From Moheibacter sediminis (GTDB lineage Bacteria > Bacteroidota > Bacteroidia > Flavobacteriales > Weeksellaceae), in assembly GCF_900176425.1 (NCBI RefSeq), contig NZ_FWXS01000001.1, positions 186,001-250,000 of the forward strand: a DNA stretch of 64,000 bases, in the 5' to 3' direction. Positions 17,530 to 26,457 of this stretch are shown one piece after another. The translations under genes were made by a program, and so were the position numbers. Within the stretch, counting starts at the first letter, position 1. Each line of letters starts with the position of its first letter. Under the pieces are notes generated by a model. It was not told the origin of the DNA. It saw nothing but the letters and a program-made list of their open reading frames with translations, and did not search any database.

Positions 17530-18552
17530 ATGAAAATAATTATCCCAATGGCCGGTCGCGGCTCCCGGTTGAGACCACACACTTTAACTGTTCCAAAACC
17601 TTTGATTCCTATTGGAGGAAAGCCAATCGTGCAAAGACTGGCAGAGGACATCACGAAATTATCTGACGAAAAAGTGGAAGAAATCGCTTTCATCATCGGG
17701 GATTTTGGGGCTGAAGTAGAAGCTCAATTGTTAGGAATTGCAGAAAAATTAGGCGCAAAAGGAACTATATATCATCAGGAAGAACCTTTGGGAACTGCAC
17801 ACGCAATTTGGATGGCAGAACAATCTTTGTCAGGGCCGGTTGTGGTTGCCTTTGCTGATACGCTTTTTAGAGCGAATTTCCATTTGGATATGAATTCTGA
17901 CGGAGTTGTTTGGGTAAAGAAAGTTGAAGATCCAAGCGCTTTTGGTGTAGTGAAATTAGATGCTTATGGTGTGATTGAAGATTTCGTAGAGAAACCTAAG
18001 GAATTTGTTTCAGATTTGGCGATAATTGGAATTTATTTCTTCAAAGATGGCCAAAACCTGAGAGAAGAAATCAAATACATTATGGACAATGAAATCCAAG
18101 GAAATGGGGGTGAATACCAGCTGACCGATGCTTTGGAAAATATGCGTGCCAAAGGAAAGAAATTTACATTGGGTCCTGTTGATGAATGGATGGATTGTGG
18201 AAACAAAGCCGCAACTGTAGATACAAACGGAAAAATATTAGGATTTGAAAAAGAGGAATTTGCCAACGTTCCAAAATCGGCTCAAATCTCCAATTCGTTG
18301 ATTATTCCACCTTGTTTCATCGGTGAAAATGTTGTGATTGAGAATTCTAAAATCGGTCCATATGTTTCATTGGGTAACGGCACAAAAGTTGTGAATAGCA
18401 ACATCGATAACTGTTTGATTCAGGAAAAATGTGTCATCGACCACGGCAATCTTACAGGTTCTATGATTGGAAATCATGCACAGTATTTTGGTGTTTCCAG
18501 AAATATCAGCTTAGGAGATTACTCCGTTTTAGACTTTAAAAACAAAGATTAA
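17530..18552 (+). CDS. Sugar-phosphate nucleotidyltransferase with LbH tail
   Basis: A 340-residue NTP-transferase. The nucleotide loop is IIPMAGRGSRLRPHTLTVPKP (positions 3-23), with PLIPIGGKPI next and VVVAFADTLF as the metal site; EDFVEKPKEF follows. After about residue 240 there are hexapeptide-type repeats (IIPPCFIGENVVIENSKIG) that form a left-handed beta-helix. This layout is like mannose-1-phosphate or glucose-1-phosphate nucleotidyltransferases of the RmlA/GlmU group; length and tail argue against a standard RmlA. It makes an activated sugar for envelope glycans. Followed by the DUF4292 gene after one base. Confidence 0.88.
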   Translation: MKIIIPMAGRGSRLRPHTLTVPKPLIPIGGKPIVQRLAEDITKLSDEKVEEIAFIIGDFGAEVEAQLLGIAEKLGAKGTIYHQEEPLGTAHAIWMAEQSLSGPVVVAFADTLFRANFHLDMNSDGVVWVKKVEDPSAFGVVKLDAYGVIEDFVEKPKEFVSDLAIIGIYFFKDGQNLREEIKYIMDNEIQGNGGEYQLTDALENMRAKGKKFTLGPVDEWMDCGNKAATVDTNGKILGFEKEEFANVPKSAQISNSLIIPPCFIGENVVIENSKIGPYVSLGNGTKVVNSNIDNCLIQEKCVIDHGNLTGSMIGNHAQYFGVSRNISLGDYSVLDFKNKD

Positions 18553-18553
18553 T

Positions 18554-19363
18554 TTGATTAAATTTAAATTCCATACAAAATTAATTGTAGCCATTGCAGC
18601 CAGTTTGCTTGTGTTTTCTTGTAAAACAGCAAGCGTAGTTTCGGGCGGTGATGCAGAAAATATGAAAACGGCTTCTGTGATTAATAAAGTGTTGGCGCAG
18701 AAGCCTTCTTTCACTCATCTCACAATTAATTCCAAAATAAATGCGGATATTGATGACGTTTCCACTAGTTTAAATGGAAAAATTTATGTCAATAACGGCA
18801 AAAAGATTTGGGTAAATGTTTCCAAATTTGGAATTAATGGGGCACGCGCAATCATTACTCCGGATGGTTTTAAGGCTTACGAAAAACTCGAAAAAACATT
18901 CATCGACGGAGATTTTTCTTATTTCAACCGATTGTTGAAGGTAGATTTCATTGATTATGATAAATTACAAAATTTGCTTTTAGGAAGAATTTTTGTAGAT
19001 ATGAAATCTTCTGATTTTGATTCTGAAATAATTGAAAATCAATATGTTTTGAATTATAAGGAAAATAATGAGTTACTTCAAAACCCAAAAGACGGAAAGT
19101 ACATTCAAACCTATAAAATTGGTTCAGATTTTTATTTAAAGGAAGCCTTTTTGAAAGACCCAAAAAGCCAGATGGAACTTTATGTCAATTATTCAAACTG
19201 GATAAAGGTTGGTGTTCAGATGTTTCCGAAAAATGTTAAAATTATTGTAAAAGACAAGAAAACGCAAAAAGTAGAGTTGGAATACAATAATTTTACATTC
19301 GAACAAATTGATACACCTTTTGAAATCCCTTCAGGATATAAACCAAATGACATTTTGAAATGA
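18554..19363 (+). CDS. DUF4292 lipoprotein, UUG start
   Basis: A 269-residue lipoprotein: signal with lipobox LLVFSC (Cys23), then a DUF4292 domain with many short beta strands (LTINSKINADIDD, GKIYVNNGKKIWVNVSKFGI). The family is common in Bacteroidota and distantly resembles LolA/LolB-type lipoprotein carriers in fold, which is only family knowledge. The start is TTG one base after the preceding stop; no ATG precedes the lipobox in frame. It overlaps the EnvC-like gene by four bases (ATGA). Likely periplasmic, membrane anchored. Confidence 0.88.
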   Translation: MIKFKFHTKLIVAIAASLLVFSCKTASVVSGGDAENMKTASVINKVLAQKPSFTHLTINSKINADIDDVSTSLNGKIYVNNGKKIWVNVSKFGINGARAIITPDGFKAYEKLEKTFIDGDFSYFNRLLKVDFIDYDKLQNLLLGRIFVDMKSSDFDSEIIENQYVLNYKENNELLQNPKDGKYIQTYKIGSDFYLKEAFLKDPKSQMELYVNYSNWIKVGVQMFPKNVKIIVKDKKTQKVELEYNNFTFEQIDTPFEIPSGYKPNDILK

Positions 19364-20970
19364 AGCAACATTTGATTTTTACCATCCTTTTTGCAATCCT
19401 TTCCGGATGGGCAAATGGTCAGATAACTGAAGCTGAACTCAAAGCGCAAAAGGATAAATTACAACAGCAGAATTCATCCCTCAAAAAAGAAATTTCAGGA
19501 TTAAATAAAGATTTGCAAAAAAATCAAACCGAGTCTAAAACTTCTTTGTTGTATGTTCAGAATTTAGATAAAAAAATCATAGCACAATCTCAATTGGTCA
19601 ATGGTTTGACCAAAGAAAAAAGATTTATCGAAGATGAAATTTACTTGACTCAGTTGGAAATCAATAAATTGAGTCGTGAATTAGTTGAATTAAGAAAAGA
19701 GTACAAGGAAATACTTGTAAAAGCTTATAAGAACAAATCTGTAGAAAATAAATTGCTTTTTGTATTGTCATCTGAAAGTTTATCGCAAGCATTCAGAAGA
19801 ATTAAATACATCGAAAAATATTCTGAATACCAATTAGGAAAAGCAGATGAGATTCTTGCCAAAACAAAGCAAATCGAGAAGGAAAAATCGGCAAGAGAAA
19901 AATCTAAAATGGAAAAAGAATCTGTTTTGGCACAGCAATCCATTATGAAAGATGAATTGGAAGTAGAGAAAGGAGCTAAGCAGAAAGTTATAGAGGAATA
20001 CAAGAAAAATGCAGGCGAAATTTCTCAGAGAATTGCCGAAAAACAACGCCAGCAAAAAGGAGTTGATTCCGAAATCAAACGCATTATTGACGAAGAAATA
20101 AAGCTTGCTAAAATCCGCGCAGAAAAAGACAAAAAAGATTGGGATGCTGCAGCTAAAACCAATACGATTGCTTCCTATCAAACTTATTTGAACACTTGGC
20201 CGGGTGGAGATTATTCGAATGCTGCACAGAGAAATATTCAGCAATTGGAAGCAGATAACAAAGGTTGGCAAACTGCGAGAGGTTCACATACCAAAGCAGC
20301 TTATCAATCTTATTTGAAAAACTTCCCTCAAGGTCAGTTTGCATCTACTGCGAGAGTAGAAATTGGAAAATTTGAAAAGGCAGAAGAAGAACAACGCCTG
20401 GCAAAAGAAAAAGCAGAACGCGAAGCAGAATTGGCAAATAAACCTGTTGAGAATGTTGTGGTGAAACCTGTAGAAACACCAAAACCTGTCGAAAATCCGA
20501 AGCCCGATCCGGCTCCTAAACAGGATTTTGCAGACAGGAGTAACTCGGCAGAGCTATCAAGTGATTTTTCTAACAATCGTGGAAGACTCCCATGGCCGGT
20601 TGCAAAAGGTCAGATTGTTGGTAGATTTGGAGAAAATCCACACCCGATTTTGGCGAATATAGTAATTAATAATGACGGTGTTGACATTGCTACCAATAAA
20701 GGATCTAATGCCAGAGCAGTTTTTGAAGGAGAAGTAACTGCTATCATCTCCATTCCTGGCGGCAACCGTACGCTTTTGATCAGACATGGAACTTATTATA
20801 CTGTTTACAACAACTTGTCATTTGTTTCAGTTAAAAAGGGTGACAAAGTAAAAAGAGGACAAGATCTGGGTAGAATTTATACCGATGAAAACGGAGATAC
20901 GATTCTGAAATTTGAAGTAAGAAGTGGCTCAACGAAACAAAACCCGGAAAGTTGGCTAGGTGGAAACTAA
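19360..20970 (+). CDS. EnvC-like murein hydrolase activator with degenerate M23 domain
   Basis: A 536-residue periplasmic protein: signal peptide (1-20), long coiled coil (about 22-260), two tandem 37-residue repeats (261-297 and 303-339, each W..A...T..SYQ.YL...P.G.Y), a Pro/Lys linker (360-390) and a LytM/M23 domain (about 408-536). The zinc site is broken: the first His is replaced by Asn438 in NNDGVDIA and the HxH-type His by Lys517 in ILKFEVRSG. It therefore cannot cut peptidoglycan and should act like EnvC, activating an amidase at division. The tandem repeat insert is unusual for EnvC. Cotranscribed with DUF4292 and tatA. Confidence 0.88.
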   Translation: MKQHLIFTILFAILSGWANGQITEAELKAQKDKLQQQNSSLKKEISGLNKDLQKNQTESKTSLLYVQNLDKKIIAQSQLVNGLTKEKRFIEDEIYLTQLEINKLSRELVELRKEYKEILVKAYKNKSVENKLLFVLSSESLSQAFRRIKYIEKYSEYQLGKADEILAKTKQIEKEKSAREKSKMEKESVLAQQSIMKDELEVEKGAKQKVIEEYKKNAGEISQRIAEKQRQQKGVDSEIKRIIDEEIKLAKIRAEKDKKDWDAAAKTNTIASYQTYLNTWPGGDYSNAAQRNIQQLEADNKGWQTARGSHTKAAYQSYLKNFPQGQFASTARVEIGKFEKAEEEQRLAKEKAEREAELANKPVENVVVKPVETPKPVENPKPDPAPKQDFADRSNSAELSSDFSNNRGRLPWPVAKGQIVGRFGENPHPILANIVINNDGVDIATNKGSNARAVFEGEVTAIISIPGGNRTLLIRHGTYYTVYNNLSFVSVKKGDKVKRGQDLGRIYTDENGDTILKFEVRSGSTKQNPESWLGGN

Positions 20971-20986
20971 TTTTGCCGTAACTTTG
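20952..20986 (+). promoter_or_regulatory. Promoter for tatA
   Basis: TAACTTTG at 20979-20986 (perfect TAnnTTTG), with TTG at 20952-20954 (24-base spacer, a little long). A second match TAATTTTG is at 20968-20975, over the stop codon of the preceding gene. The ATG is 15 bases downstream. Confidence 0.5.
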
Positions 20987-21001
20987 TATAAAATATTGAA
21001 A

Positions 21002-21202
21002 ATGAATTTAGCATATATATTTAGTAACATCGGGACAAGAGAAATTATCCTGATTGTTTTGGTCGTAATCTTATTATTTGGAGCCAAAAAAATCCCGGAA
21101 TTGATGAAAGGATTGGGTTCTGGAATCAAAGAATTCAAAGACGCAACGAAGGAAGATGAGAAAAAGGCGACGGACAATAATAAGACGGACAATCCATCTT
21201 AA
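21002..21202 (+). CDS. tatA: Sec-independent translocase protein TatA/TatE
   Basis: A 66-residue protein with a short periplasmic N terminus, one membrane helix ([20 protein letters not shown]), the FGAKKIPEL hinge, an amphipathic helix ([14 protein letters not shown]) and a charged, disordered tail. It forms the pore-like part of the twin-arginine export system. The ATG at 21002 was preferred because an earlier ATG lies in the stop region of the preceding gene and ahead of the promoter box. tatC is not in this window. Confidence 0.93.
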   Translation: MNLAYIFSNIGTREIILIVLVVILLFGAKKIPELMKGLGSGIKEFKDATKEDEKKATDNNKTDNPS

Positions 21203-21241
21203 TTTGACCTGTTTAATTATCTCTAAATAATTTATTTGAGA

Positions 21242-21850
21242 ATGAATTTCACTCAGAAAGCTTGGAATATTTTCAACGAAAGTATTGGCCATTACCATCA
21301 GTTCAATGATGTAAACAAAACGATTGAAAATCCTTACGACGAATCACAATTGATTGAGCATTTGCTTTACAAGAAAAATTGGATTGATACAGTTCAGTGG
21401 CATTTGGAAGACATCATTCGTGATCCGAACATCGATCCGGTTGAAGCATTGAAATTAAAACGTTGGATAGATAAGTCCAATCAGGAAAGGACCGATATGG
21501 TGGAATATGTGGACAGTTGGTTTCTGCAGCAAAATGCAGGAGTTGAGGTGAAAACTGGAGCAAAAATCAATACGGAAAGTCCTGCATGGGCAATTGACCG
21601 TTATTCGATTTTATCATTGAAAGTTTATCATATGCAAGAAGAAGCAACTCGTGCAGATGCTTCTGAGGAACATAAAACTCAATGTCAGAACAAATTAAAT
21701 ATACTTTTAGAACAGCATAAAGATCTATCAACTGCAATTGAAGAATTGTTGGAAGATATATCTGCCGGAAGAAAGTATATGAAAGTTTACAAGCAGATGA
21801 AAATGTATAATGACGAGGATTTGAATCCTGTTTTGTACAAGAACAAATAA
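21242..21850 (+). CDS. DUF4254 family protein
   Basis: A 202-residue soluble helical protein with the DUF4254 pattern: INFTQKAWNIFNESI-type start, NWIDTVQWHLEDIIRDP in the middle, and RWIDKSNQERTDMVEYVD. The family is widespread in Bacteroidota next to glycan or LPS genes, but its function is not known to me. The ATG at 21242 is used; a TTG six bases upstream is less likely. It ends the group flippase-nucleotidyltransferase-DUF4292-EnvC-TatA-DUF4254 and is followed by a strong terminator. Confidence 0.85.
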   Translation: MNFTQKAWNIFNESIGHYHQFNDVNKTIENPYDESQLIEHLLYKKNWIDTVQWHLEDIIRDPNIDPVEALKLKRWIDKSNQERTDMVEYVDSWFLQQNAGVEVKTGAKINTESPAWAIDRYSILSLKVYHMQEEATRADASEEHKTQCQNKLNILLEQHKDLSTAIEELLEDISAGRKYMKVYKQMKMYNDEDLNPVLYKNK

Positions 21851-21872
21851 GTATATCTAAAAATAAATAATT

Positions 21873-21902
21873 AATTCCTAAGTTTTGCTTAGGAATTTTT
21901 TA
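21873..21902 (+). terminator. Terminator after DUF4254 gene
   Basis: AATTCCTAAG (21873-21882), TTTTG loop, CTTAGGAATT (21888-21897), then T-run: perfect 10-bp stem. Confidence 0.88.
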
Positions 21903-21934
21903 TGCGGAAAAATTAAAATAAATCTAAAAAAGAA

Positions 21935-21968
21935 AGCTAAAAAATAAGCTCGAACTTATTTTTTAGCT
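21935..21968 (-). terminator. Terminator for small secreted protein gene
   Basis: AGCTAAAAAATAAG (21935-21948), CTCGAA, CTTATTTTTTAGCT (21955-21968): perfect 14-bp stem. Read on the minus strand it is followed by a T-rich tail, so it ends the gene at 22051. Confidence 0.75.
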
Positions 21969-22050
21969 AACCTAACCAACCTAAACCTATTTTTCTCTCT
22001 AAATCGAGAATATTTTAAAGTTCAGTTACGAACGAATTTTGATAATGTTA

Positions 22051-22386
22051 TTATGGTTTTACGTACGTATTAACTGATACTTGATCGTTTTCTGAAACTA
22101 CAGCAATGTAATAGAAACCTGATTGAAGATTGTTAACATCCACAGAAGTATTATAACTTGTGTTTATATCTTTTGACTTAACTACATTTTCATTTTCGTC
22201 AAATACAACATAACCTACCATTTTCTCTCCTTCTGATGCCACATCAACCCTATTAGAAGTTATATTTGTAACATTAGACTCAAATCCACTGCTTCCGCTT
22301 CCTATACGTACACCAACTGTTGTATGCTGTGCAAATGCGAAGCCCGAAGCCAATATTACGAACGCGATAAATAGTATGTTTTTCAT
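22051..22386 (-). CDS. Small secreted protein, isolated sorting-domain-like fold
   Basis: A 111-residue protein with a signal peptide (MKNILFIAFVILASGFAFAQ). The mature 91 residues have a beta pattern (MVGYVVFDENENVVKSK, then NNLQSGFYYIAVVSENDQ) that looks like a T9SS type A sorting domain standing alone, without the final conserved Lys/Arg motif. It could be a free beta-sandwich protein. Transcribed alone from a promoter that leaves almost no 5' leader, with its own terminator; the compact independent unit suggests strong expression. Function unknown. Confidence 0.75.
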   Translation of the reverse strand: MKNILFIAFVILASGFAFAQHTTVGVRIGSGSSGFESNVTNITSNRVDVASEGEKMVGYVVFDENENVVKSKDINTSYNTSVDVNNLQSGFYYIAVVSENDQVSVNTYVKP

Positions 22387-22391
22387 GGTTA

Positions 22392-22399
22392 CAAAGTTA
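22392..22399 (-). promoter_or_regulatory. -7 element, near-leaderless transcript
   Basis: On the minus strand TAACTTTG (perfect TAnnTTTG) lies only five bases before the ATG of the small secreted protein, so transcription should start at or near the start codon. Confidence 0.5.
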
Positions 22400-22436
22400 A
22401 ATTGTTTTATATATATGAGATATACCTAAATCTTGG

Positions 22437-22528
22437 TATTTTTGGGTTAATTCATTCATTTTGAGAAATTACATCAATTTCTATACCTGATTTGAGTATT
22501 TTTGACGCGTTCTTATAAATTATTTTTG
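22437..22528 (+). promoter_or_regulatory. Three TATTTTTG boxes before TPR kinase gene
   Basis: TATTTTTG occurs at 22437-22444, 22497-22504 and 22521-22528. The last two have the common extension TATTTTTGA and are 24 bases apart. The third has a TTG at 22502-22504 upstream (16-base spacer) and lies 15 bases before the ATG, so it is the likely -7 element; the others may be alternative promoters. Confidence 0.45.
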
Positions 22529-22543
22529 AGCGTTGTAAAATCT

Positions 22544-24445
22544 ATGAGGGTATATTTATTTTTTTTGGTATTATTTACAGCAATATTTTCTTATTCTCAG
22601 GACGTCGAAAGCCAAATAGAGAAAAATTATCAGGAATACAGAAGATTAGTTGATGCTAATCCTGATTCGGCTTTGATTTACCTTTCAGAATCTAAAAAGC
22701 TCAACGAAAAAAACAATGATTTGGATTGGAGCGCGAGGATTTATTATGGAATAGGTTATTCTTATTTTGTCAAACAAAAATATATTGTAGCATTAGAAAA
22801 TTTCAATCAAGCAGTTGGATTTGCCAAACAATCTTCTAATTCTAACATACTCAGCAAATCTTATAATCAAATAGGATTAATTTATTCTTTTCAAAATGAT
22901 TACAAAAAAGCTTTAAATTATTTTCACAGCTCATTAAATATTTCGGAAAATAGAGAAGAGTTAAGTGATAATACAATGTCTGTGCTTTCCAATATAGCGG
23001 ATCTGTATATCTTACAGCAAGATACAATAAGTGCTTTAAGATATTACCACCAAGCCGTGAAAATCGGAGAAAGAGAAGATAAAAAAGCTATTTTGGCTGG
23101 GGTGCTCAATAACATTGCTGTGTCTTACATGGACAATAACAAAGACAGTACAGAATTTTATCTAAAAAAAGCACTTCAGATCTATAAAGAAACTAATAAC
23201 TCATATGGGCAAATTATGACTCAGAATAATTTGGCTACAACTTATATGAATTTCACATCTGTTGAAGATTATCCACAATCATTGAGATATTTAAATGAAT
23301 CATTAAGACTGAGTCAGGCAACCAAAAATATAGATGCTGAGTTTTTTACATACTATTATTTGGGAAATTATTTTGAAGAAGCAGAGCGCGATAATGTTAA
23401 CGCAAAAAATTATTACGAAAAAGCATTTGATATGCTTAAGCGAGGATATAAAAACGATTACACAATTGAACTGTACAAAAGCCTGTCTCGCGTTTATTTA
23501 AAATTAGGAGATTACAAAAATGCTTACGAATTTCAGAAAATACAGCATGAATTGCAGGACAGTATATTCAGCGTTCAGAAAAATAAACAATTTCACGAAA
23601 CCCAAACAAAATTTGATGTTGAACGCAAAAACACTCAAATCCAACTATTAAATAAAGAAACACAAATCGAAAAAGGCCATAAAAGACTTATTCTAATAGG
23701 ATCAATTTTATTAATCATTCCTCTTTTGCTGCTCGCAGTTTTCTACAGGACACGCATGAGATATCAACAAACCATCAGTGAGCAAGATAAATTGTTATTC
23801 GAAAAAGAAAAAGAAACCATAAAAGCCAAAAACCTTATCGAAGGCCAAAACATGGAGCGAAGCCGTATCGCCAAAGAGTTACACGATGGTGTAGGAGGCA
23901 GATTGTCAGCCATTAAAATCAAAATGGATCAGTTAAATACTACAACTATCCAAGATTCAGAACTTGATTATTGCATCAAACAACTACAAGATACAGCCAG
24001 AGAAATCAGAGTAATTTCACATGAATTAAACGAAAACAAAATAAATGAATTAAATTTCGTACATTTAGTAACTCATTTAATAGATGATTATAAATTTTAT
24101 TTCAATGGAGAAATTCATTTCAATATCTTTCCCGAAGATAAGTATGAAAAAATAACGGGAGTAAATAAACATTATTTATATCGTGTCATCCAGGAAATCC
24201 TATCCAACTGCCTGAAATATGCCGAAGCCGAAAATATCTATGTGGATTGTACGTTTGACGAAGTGTATAGAATCATCATAGACGATGACGGCAAAGGGTT
24301 TGATGTAGCAAATGTGAAAAAAGGAATGGGGATGGATAACATTCGAAAGAGAGTAGAAACATTACAAGGAAAGTTACATGTAGACTCACAAATCGGAAGA
24401 GGAGCAACGTTTATCATGGAAATTCCGGAAAATGGAACAGAATAA
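22544..24445 (+). CDS. TPR-containing sensor histidine kinase
   Basis: A 633-residue kinase. The signal peptide (MRVYLFFLVLFTAIFSYSQ) is followed by a periplasmic TPR array (about 25-345), a coiled segment, one membrane helix (about 382-403), a linker, a HisKA_3 domain with the phosphoacceptor His447 in RSRIAKELHDGVGG, and a HATPase domain (VIQEILSNCLKYA, DDDGKGFD, GMGMDNIRKRV). Sensing through TPRs is typical of flavobacterial kinases, but the ligand is unknown. A TTG at 22502 could be read in frame but lies in the promoter region. It overlaps its response regulator gene by 14 bases. Confidence 0.93.
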   Translation: MRVYLFFLVLFTAIFSYSQDVESQIEKNYQEYRRLVDANPDSALIYLSESKKLNEKNNDLDWSARIYYGIGYSYFVKQKYIVALENFNQAVGFAKQSSNSNILSKSYNQIGLIYSFQNDYKKALNYFHSSLNISENREELSDNTMSVLSNIADLYILQQDTISALRYYHQAVKIGEREDKKAILAGVLNNIAVSYMDNNKDSTEFYLKKALQIYKETNNSYGQIMTQNNLATTYMNFTSVEDYPQSLRYLNESLRLSQATKNIDAEFFTYYYLGNYFEEAERDNVNAKNYYEKAFDMLKRGYKNDYTIELYKSLSRVYLKLGDYKNAYEFQKIQHELQDSIFSVQKNKQFHETQTKFDVERKNTQIQLLNKETQIEKGHKRLILIGSILLIIPLLLLAVFYRTRMRYQQTISEQDKLLFEKEKETIKAKNLIEGQNMERSRIAKELHDGVGGRLSAIKIKMDQLNTTTIQDSELDYCIKQLQDTAREIRVISHELNENKINELNFVHLVTHLIDDYKFYFNGEIHFNIFPEDKYEKITGVNKHYLYRVIQEILSNCLKYAEAENIYVDCTFDEVYRIIIDDDGKGFDVANVKKGMGMDNIRKRVETLQGKLHVDSQIGRGATFIMEIPENGTE

Positions 24446-25028
24446 AATCAAAATCGGAATCGTAGATGACCATCAGTTAATTCTTGATGGACTCGAAAAA
24501 TTACTTAAAAGTGTAGAAAATTACGAAGTCGTTTTCATCGAAAACAAAGCTTCTGTCGCGTTACAATACATGGAAAATAACCCAGTGGATTTGGTAATTT
24601 CAGATGTAGCAATGCCTGACATGAACGGAGCGGAATTCATTAAAAAGCTGAAGCAGCACCATCCAAAAGTCAAAATTCTTGTTTTGTCGATGTACAAAAC
24701 AGATTTGATAGACGAAAACGATATAAACGGATATTTACTCAAAGAATCCTCAAGTGAAACCATTCTAAAAAAAGTAAATGACATTCTTACCAACGAGGCC
24801 AAAACCCATGCGCCTGCATTAGATAAAAGCCATAGCAGCTTGTCGAAACGTGAAAAAGAAATCGTCATCGAAATCGGACATGGACTCTCTTCAGAACAAA
24901 TAGCCGAAAAACTATTCTTAAGCTACTATACGGTAGAAACACACAAAAAAAACATCTACCTCAAACTCAATGTAAAAACCACAGCCGAACTCATCAAAAA
25001 AGCAATTTACATCGGGATTATTACATAA
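24432..25028 (+). CDS. NarL/LuxR-type response regulator
   Basis: A 198-residue regulator. Receiver: acidic pair Asp12-Asp13 (IVDDHQ), phosphoacceptor Asp58 in LVISDVAMPD, conserved Ser in LVLSMYK, Lys in GYLLKES. C-terminal LuxR HTH: LSKREKEIVIEIGHGLSSEQ, then YYTVETHKKNIYLKLNV. It overlaps the kinase gene by 14 bases, so the two form a cognate pair. Targets cannot be seen; no matching operator was found near. Confidence 0.95.
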   Translation: MEQNKIKIGIVDDHQLILDGLEKLLKSVENYEVVFIENKASVALQYMENNPVDLVISDVAMPDMNGAEFIKKLKQHHPKVKILVLSMYKTDLIDENDINGYLLKESSSETILKKVNDILTNEAKTHAPALDKSHSSLSKREKEIVIEIGHGLSSEQIAEKLFLSYYTVETHKKNIYLKLNVKTTAELIKKAIYIGIIT

Positions 25029-25029
25029 A

Positions 25030-25422
25030 TTACTTACTCAATCTGTGCTTCACAAACTCGATTTCAGTTTTACCATGCGCTTTTGGCAAGCCATTTTCAT
25101 CGAGATTAACCATCGTGATATTCTCCACTGCAATTATATTCTCATGCGTCATCATATTTCTCACAACGCACTTCAGAACTATTGAACTCGTACCAAATTT
25201 CACCACATCCATCCCGATTTCTACAATGTCACCTTCACGCGCAGAACTCATGAAATTAATTTCCGACATAAACTTCGTCACAACATGTGGATTCTCCAAT
25301 TGCACAATCGAATAAAGTGCCGCTTCCTCATCAATCCAAGCCAACAAAGTACCACCAAACAAAGTCTTATTTGGATTCAAATCCTGGGGCTTTACCCATT
25401 TTCTGGTATGAAATCTCATCAA
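25030..25422 (-). CDS. Acyl-CoA thioesterase, hotdog fold (YciA-like)
   Basis: A 130-residue hotdog thioesterase. The pattern PQDLNPNKTLFGGTLLAWID and the catalytic Asp of WIDEEAALYSI are typical for the cytosolic acyl-CoA hydrolase group; SEINFMSSAREGDIVEIG is the second conserved block. It releases free CoA from acyl-CoAs; chain preference is not predictable. Convergent with the response regulator (one base apart) and alone in its unit. Upstream is a GC-rich intergenic element. Confidence 0.9.
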   Translation of the reverse strand: MMRFHTRKWVKPQDLNPNKTLFGGTLLAWIDEEAALYSIVQLENPHVVTKFMSEINFMSSAREGDIVEIGMDVVKFGTSSIVLKCVVRNMMTHENIIAVENITMVNLDENGLPKAHGKTEIEFVKHRLSK

Positions 25423-25486
25423 ATTTAATTTAGATATAAATTTAGCTTACATTCTTCAAACCCAAAGCGAACCACAATTATTTTTT

Positions 25487-25592
25487 TTGGACGCGCCTTC
25501 GGCCGGGCTGGCAGCACTCGCTTCCCGATTCCGCAAAGGCGGATCGGGAGAGCTCAGACAGATGCCTTCATCCCTCGCGCAGAAAAAAACGC
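25487..25592 (+). repeat. GC-rich hairpin element, copy A
   Basis: A GC-rich block of about 105 bases in AT-rich DNA. It begins TTGGACGCGCC, has GGGCTGGCAGCACTCGCTTC, a central hairpin CCCGAT.CCGC-AAAG-GCGG.ATCGGG (25524-25548), AGCTC, TGCC...CCCTCGCGC and ends in an A-run. GGCA/TGCC and GCGC/GCGC can form outer stems around the hairpin. Related blocks are at 39765 and (reversed) 44853. No convincing reading frame. Probably an interspersed structured element. Confidence 0.7.
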
Positions 25593-25654
25593 AAAATTCA
25601 GAAAGACAATTATTTATCTTCTTTTGGGAACAACAATAACCAATTTCCAAATTC

Positions 25655-26359
25655 CTATTTCCTGCTCGACTTGATCGCCAACACCAGCAAAACCGCAATT
25701 GGAATCAACATTCCAAGTATATACAATTTATTCACCGTAAAAATTTCAGGATAGAAAATTATCGGAGCGATCAACCCCACTATCGCACCGCCCAAATGCG
25801 CTTCATGACCGATATTTCCCAACTGTTTCTGCATCCCATAAACCGAATACCCTAAATACAATATTCCGAAAACCCATCCAGGCATTGGAATGATGAACAT
25901 CAATCCTAAAGTCATATCCGGATAAGCCGCTATCGCCGCAAACAAAACGCCTGAAACCCCACCCGAAGCGCCCACCGCCGAATAATAAGGATTGTCACGC
26001 TGAAAGAATAACGCTAAAAAGTTTCCACCTAAAATTGACAACAAAAATACCACTGCAAACATGATATATCCCATCGTCATATTCACTACACCCGCAGTTC
26101 CATAAACAAAATAGGACGGTGCCGAAAAGTATTGTATCACCACATTAGCAAAGAAATACAACGTCAACATGTTGAAAATCAAATGTGTAAAATCAACATG
26201 CAAAAATCCAGAAGTCAGAATTCTGTCATATTGTTTCCCATTCAAAACCGCTCCCGTCTGGAATTTATAACGGTTAAAAAATCCGGGATCGTTGAATCCT
26301 TTCATGCTCACAATGACATTGATTGCGATGATAATTATAGTGATGATTGCGATGTTCAT
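25655..26359 (-). CDS. Rhomboid family intramembrane serine protease
   Basis: A 234-residue protein with six predicted membrane helices. The catalytic Ser is in YSAVGASGGVSGVLF (GxSG motif) and the catalytic His in GHEAHLGGAIVGL; the HVDFTHLIFNMLTLYFF segment before them is the typical N-terminal helix pair. It cleaves membrane substrates in the inner membrane; substrate unknown. The short C-terminal extension (KSSRK) is normal. Located between parC and the thioesterase on the same strand, 98 bases after parC, so separately transcribed or weakly coupled. Confidence 0.93.
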   Translation of the reverse strand: MNIAIITIIIIAINVIVSMKGFNDPGFFNRYKFQTGAVLNGKQYDRILTSGFLHVDFTHLIFNMLTLYFFANVVIQYFSAPSYFVYGTAGVVNMTMGYIMFAVVFLLSILGGNFLALFFQRDNPYYSAVGASGGVSGVLFAAIAAYPDMTLGLMFIIPMPGWVFGILYLGYSVYGMQKQLGNIGHEAHLGGAIVGLIAPIIFYPEIFTVNKLYILGMLIPIAVLLVLAIKSSRK

Positions 26360-26457
26360 GTTTTACTTTAAATGATAAATGATAAATTTTTTAGCTGAAA
26401 AATTAAATCTTTGGTATTAGAATAATTTTCAAATTCTCAAATAAGCGAATCTTTAAA

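Noticed and set aside
17530-18552. Calling the nucleotidyltransferase rfbA
   Set aside because: It is longer than RmlA, has a beta-helix tail and lies far from rfbC/rfbD, so the specific substrate cannot be assigned.
25456-25698. Minus-strand reading frame over GC-rich copy A
   Set aside because: It reads through the structured repeat and into the rhomboid gene; composition (Cys, Arg, Ser-rich) is that of non-coding GC-rich DNA.
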